The position numbers were made by a program, and so were the translations under genes. This document shows positions 43,244 to 44,806 of a stretch of 44,806 nt of DNA, piece after piece. Origin of the DNA: Candidatus Blautia stercoravium (GTDB lineage: Bacteria; Bacillota; Clostridia; Lachnospirales; Lachnospiraceae); contig DXFK01000114.1 in the NCBI GenBank assembly GCA_019114495.1, positions 1 to 44,806 on the forward strand, read 5' to 3'. Position 1 is the first letter of the stretch. Every line of letters begins with the position of its first letter. The notes below the pieces were generated by a model. It was not told where the DNA came from, ran no database searches, and saw only the letters and a list, made by a program, of their open reading frames with translations.

Positions 43244-44737
43244 ATGAAAAGGAGAATTGCAGCATTAGCTATGGCTGGTCTGATGGTATTATCGGCAGTA
43301 GGATGCGGCCCTCAGGTAAGCGGAGGAGACTCTGAAGGGAAAGAACAGAAGACATCTTCTGAGAAAAAAGAAGAGGCAAAAAGTGATGGAGAGGTGGTAC
43401 TTCAGGTTGTAGATACGAGTGACTCTACAAAGGCCAGAAGAGAAGAGTACAACAAAAAGTTCGAGGAAGAGAACAACTGTAAAGTTGAGTATACGGTATT
43501 GGCAGGAGACCAGTATCAGACAACCATCAACTCTTCTATCAAAGCAAACACAGCGCCGGATTTATTTGCTCTTCCAAACGGTGTGAAATTGTCCACAGCC
43601 ATAGAAGAAGGCTGGTATATGCCAATGAATGACTACGTGGACGACGGATTCTTTGATACTTTCTCAGATGGTGCATTAAATGAAGGTATCACCACTATGG
43701 ACGGAGAAGTGTATGTGCTTCCAGAATCAGCCAATATTGTCAATACTCTGGTATTCTACAATAAAAATGTACTCGAAGACGCAGGCGTGGATATCAATAA
43801 CCTTCCGAAAACCTGGAGTGAATTCAGAGAAGCCTGCAAACAGGTTACAGAAGCGGGAAAAGGCAAATACTATGGTATGATTGAAGGCGGAAAACAGGTA
43901 AACAGACTGGAAATTGCTATCCGTGCACTGTCTTGTCTGGCAGGCAGCAAGTCAAATGATATCGGTGTTATCAGCATGGTAGACGGCAAAAATGTGTTGG
44001 ATTCAGATGCTATGATTCAGGCCTTTGATTTTTACAGCGGACTGGTACAGGACGGCAGTTTCCATCCGGATTCCCCAAATCTGGCAGCACCGGAAGCAAG
44101 AGCATTGTTTGCACAGAATCAGGCAGCGTTTCTGATTCAGGGAGCATGGTGTATCTCCACATGGGAAAAAGAAAACCCGGATTTGGAGTTTGGCGTTATG
44201 GAAATGCCGGTGCCGGATGACGGCGCAAAGGGCGGTCTTCCTTACATCGGTGCCCAGCCATGGATGGGTATCTCCAAAGCTTCCGAAAATCCGGAACTGG
44301 CAGCGAAATATCTCCAGGGACTCTACTCTGAAGAGTATCAGTCAGGGGTTGTAGAAGATGGCGGTTTCGTATCAGCAATAAAAGGTGTGAATGAGAAGTA
44401 CATGAAAGACGGTATTATGAAGGATTACTACACCCTGGCTCTGGAACAGGGTAAACTCTGCCCAGATCCAATCGTAGGAAATGCAGATACAGCGGCTGTT
44501 TATGCAGATATCAAAGAAGTATCCCCGAATCTGGGACAGATTGTACAGGGGGTTCTCACTGGAAAAACAGATTACAAAGATTCCCTGAGTACACTGGCAG
44601 AAAATACACAGAAAGAATGGGATAACGGAATTGCGAAAGCAAAAGAAGAAGGGGCAAATGTTTCTGCAGCAGATTTTGAATTTAAAAACTGGAATCCATT
44701 AGAAGATTATACGGCAGAGAACTACCAAAGTAAATAA
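43244..44737 (+). CDS. Sugar-binding lipoprotein of the MalF/MalG-type importer
   Basis: 497 residues. Lipoprotein signal peptide MKRRIAALAMAGLMVLSAVGC with Cys21 as the lipid-modified residue, then a Gly/Ser/Lys/Glu-rich linker. The mature part is a solute-binding family 1 protein (YNKKFEEENNCKVEYTVLAG, NTAPDLFALPNG, AQNQAAFLIQGAWCISTWEK, GAQPWMGISKASENPELAAK). It captures the sugar outside the membrane and hands it to the permease pair. AAGGAGG precedes the ATG. Last gene of the unit, opposite to the order in the 696-4236 importer, and ended by a terminator. Confidence 0.92.
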   Translation: MKRRIAALAMAGLMVLSAVGCGPQVSGGDSEGKEQKTSSEKKEEAKSDGEVVLQVVDTSDSTKARREEYNKKFEEENNCKVEYTVLAGDQYQTTINSSIKANTAPDLFALPNGVKLSTAIEEGWYMPMNDYVDDGFFDTFSDGALNEGITTMDGEVYVLPESANIVNTLVFYNKNVLEDAGVDINNLPKTWSEFREACKQVTEAGKGKYYGMIEGGKQVNRLEIAIRALSCLAGSKSNDIGVISMVDGKNVLDSDAMIQAFDFYSGLVQDGSFHPDSPNLAAPEARALFAQNQAAFLIQGAWCISTWEKENPDLEFGVMEMPVPDDGAKGGLPYIGAQPWMGISKASENPELAAKYLQGLYSEEYQSGVVEDGGFVSAIKGVNEKYMKDGIMKDYYTLALEQGKLCPDPIVGNADTAAVYADIKEVSPNLGQIVQGVLTGKTDYKDSLSTLAENTQKEWDNGIAKAKEEGANVSAADFEFKNWNPLEDYTAENYQSK

Positions 44738-44746
44738 GAAAGAAAA

Positions 44747-44779
44747 GCCGGACCCCGGAATTTGGGTTCCGGTTTTTTC
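44747..44779 (+). terminator. Terminator of the ABC unit
   Basis: GCCGGACCC pairs with GGGTTCCGG with one bulged T, followed by TTTTTT. It starts ten bases after the stop codon. Confidence 0.85.
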
Positions 44780-44800
44780 TGTAAAAAAGTGAAAAAGCCC

Positions 44801-44806
44801 TTGACA
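44801..44806 (+). promoter_or_regulatory. Possible -35 box at the window end
   Basis: The last six bases are a perfect TTGACA after the terminator. The rest of the promoter, if any, lies outside the window. Confidence 0.3.

Noticed and set aside
1-44806. CRISPR array, prophage, insertion sequence or tRNA gene
   Set aside because: No regularly spaced repeats, transposase, integrase or cloverleaf was found on either strand by reading.

Overview
The window looks like a chromosomal segment from a low-to-moderate GC, Gram-positive gut anaerobe of the class Clostridia, most likely family Lachnospiraceae (Blautia-like). This rests on gene content and style: strong AGGAGG-type ribosome binding sites, lipoprotein sugar-binding proteins, ABC sugar importers without their own ATPase, an S-box in front of metK, an L10 leader in front of rplJL-rpoBC, a family II CBS/DRTGG pyrophosphatase, a QueT transporter, and long acidic tails on RpoB and RpoC. 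The family is an inference; no rRNA gene is present to confirm it. I see no insertion sequence, prophage, CRISPR array or tRNA gene.

Layout. (1) 1-6306 is a plus-strand glycan-use operon: the C-terminal part of a GH127-type (DUF1680) enzyme, an LplA-type lipoprotein, LplB/YtcP-type permeases and a GH31 alpha-glycosidase. A short decayed copy of the GH127 gene tail follows it. (2) 6639-12210 is a second carbohydrate unit: a GH2 beta-glycosidase and an AraC regulator on the minus strand, facing a GPH-family sugar symporter. A shared 10-mer lies upstream of both enzyme and symporter. (3) 12307-13065 carries queT behind a strongly structured leader that looks like a riboswitch. (4) 13156-14826 holds an AT-rich CPBP membrane protease and a hexapeptide acetyltransferase. 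(5) 15077-18665 holds an unusual TPR / acidic linker / P-loop protein and rsmA (ksgA). (6) 18831-25900 holds a ROK repressor with a clear palindromic operator, a secreted DUF1002 protein, a PfoR-like membrane protein coupled to an S1-domain protein, and a pyrophosphatase / flavin reductase / shikimate kinase run. (7) 26157-38025 is core housekeeping: murA, SAM riboswitch-metK, L10 leader-rplJ-rplL, then rpoB-rpoC from its own promoter. (8) 38024-44806 is a third sugar unit: a DUF4838 protein plus ROK repressor on the minus strand, divergent from a MalF/MalG-type permease pair and a lipoprotein binding protein.

How the parts fit. Three independent carbohydrate modules with three regulators (none visible for module 1, AraC for module 2, ROK for module 3) flank a housekeeping core. 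Both ABC importers lack an ATPase gene here and presumably borrow a shared MsmK-type ATPase encoded elsewhere. The points most worth following up are the queT leader RNA, the TPR/P-loop protein, the DUF4838 unit, the AraC 10-mer pair and the ROK palindrome. I did not find a clearly new multi-gene defence or mobile system.
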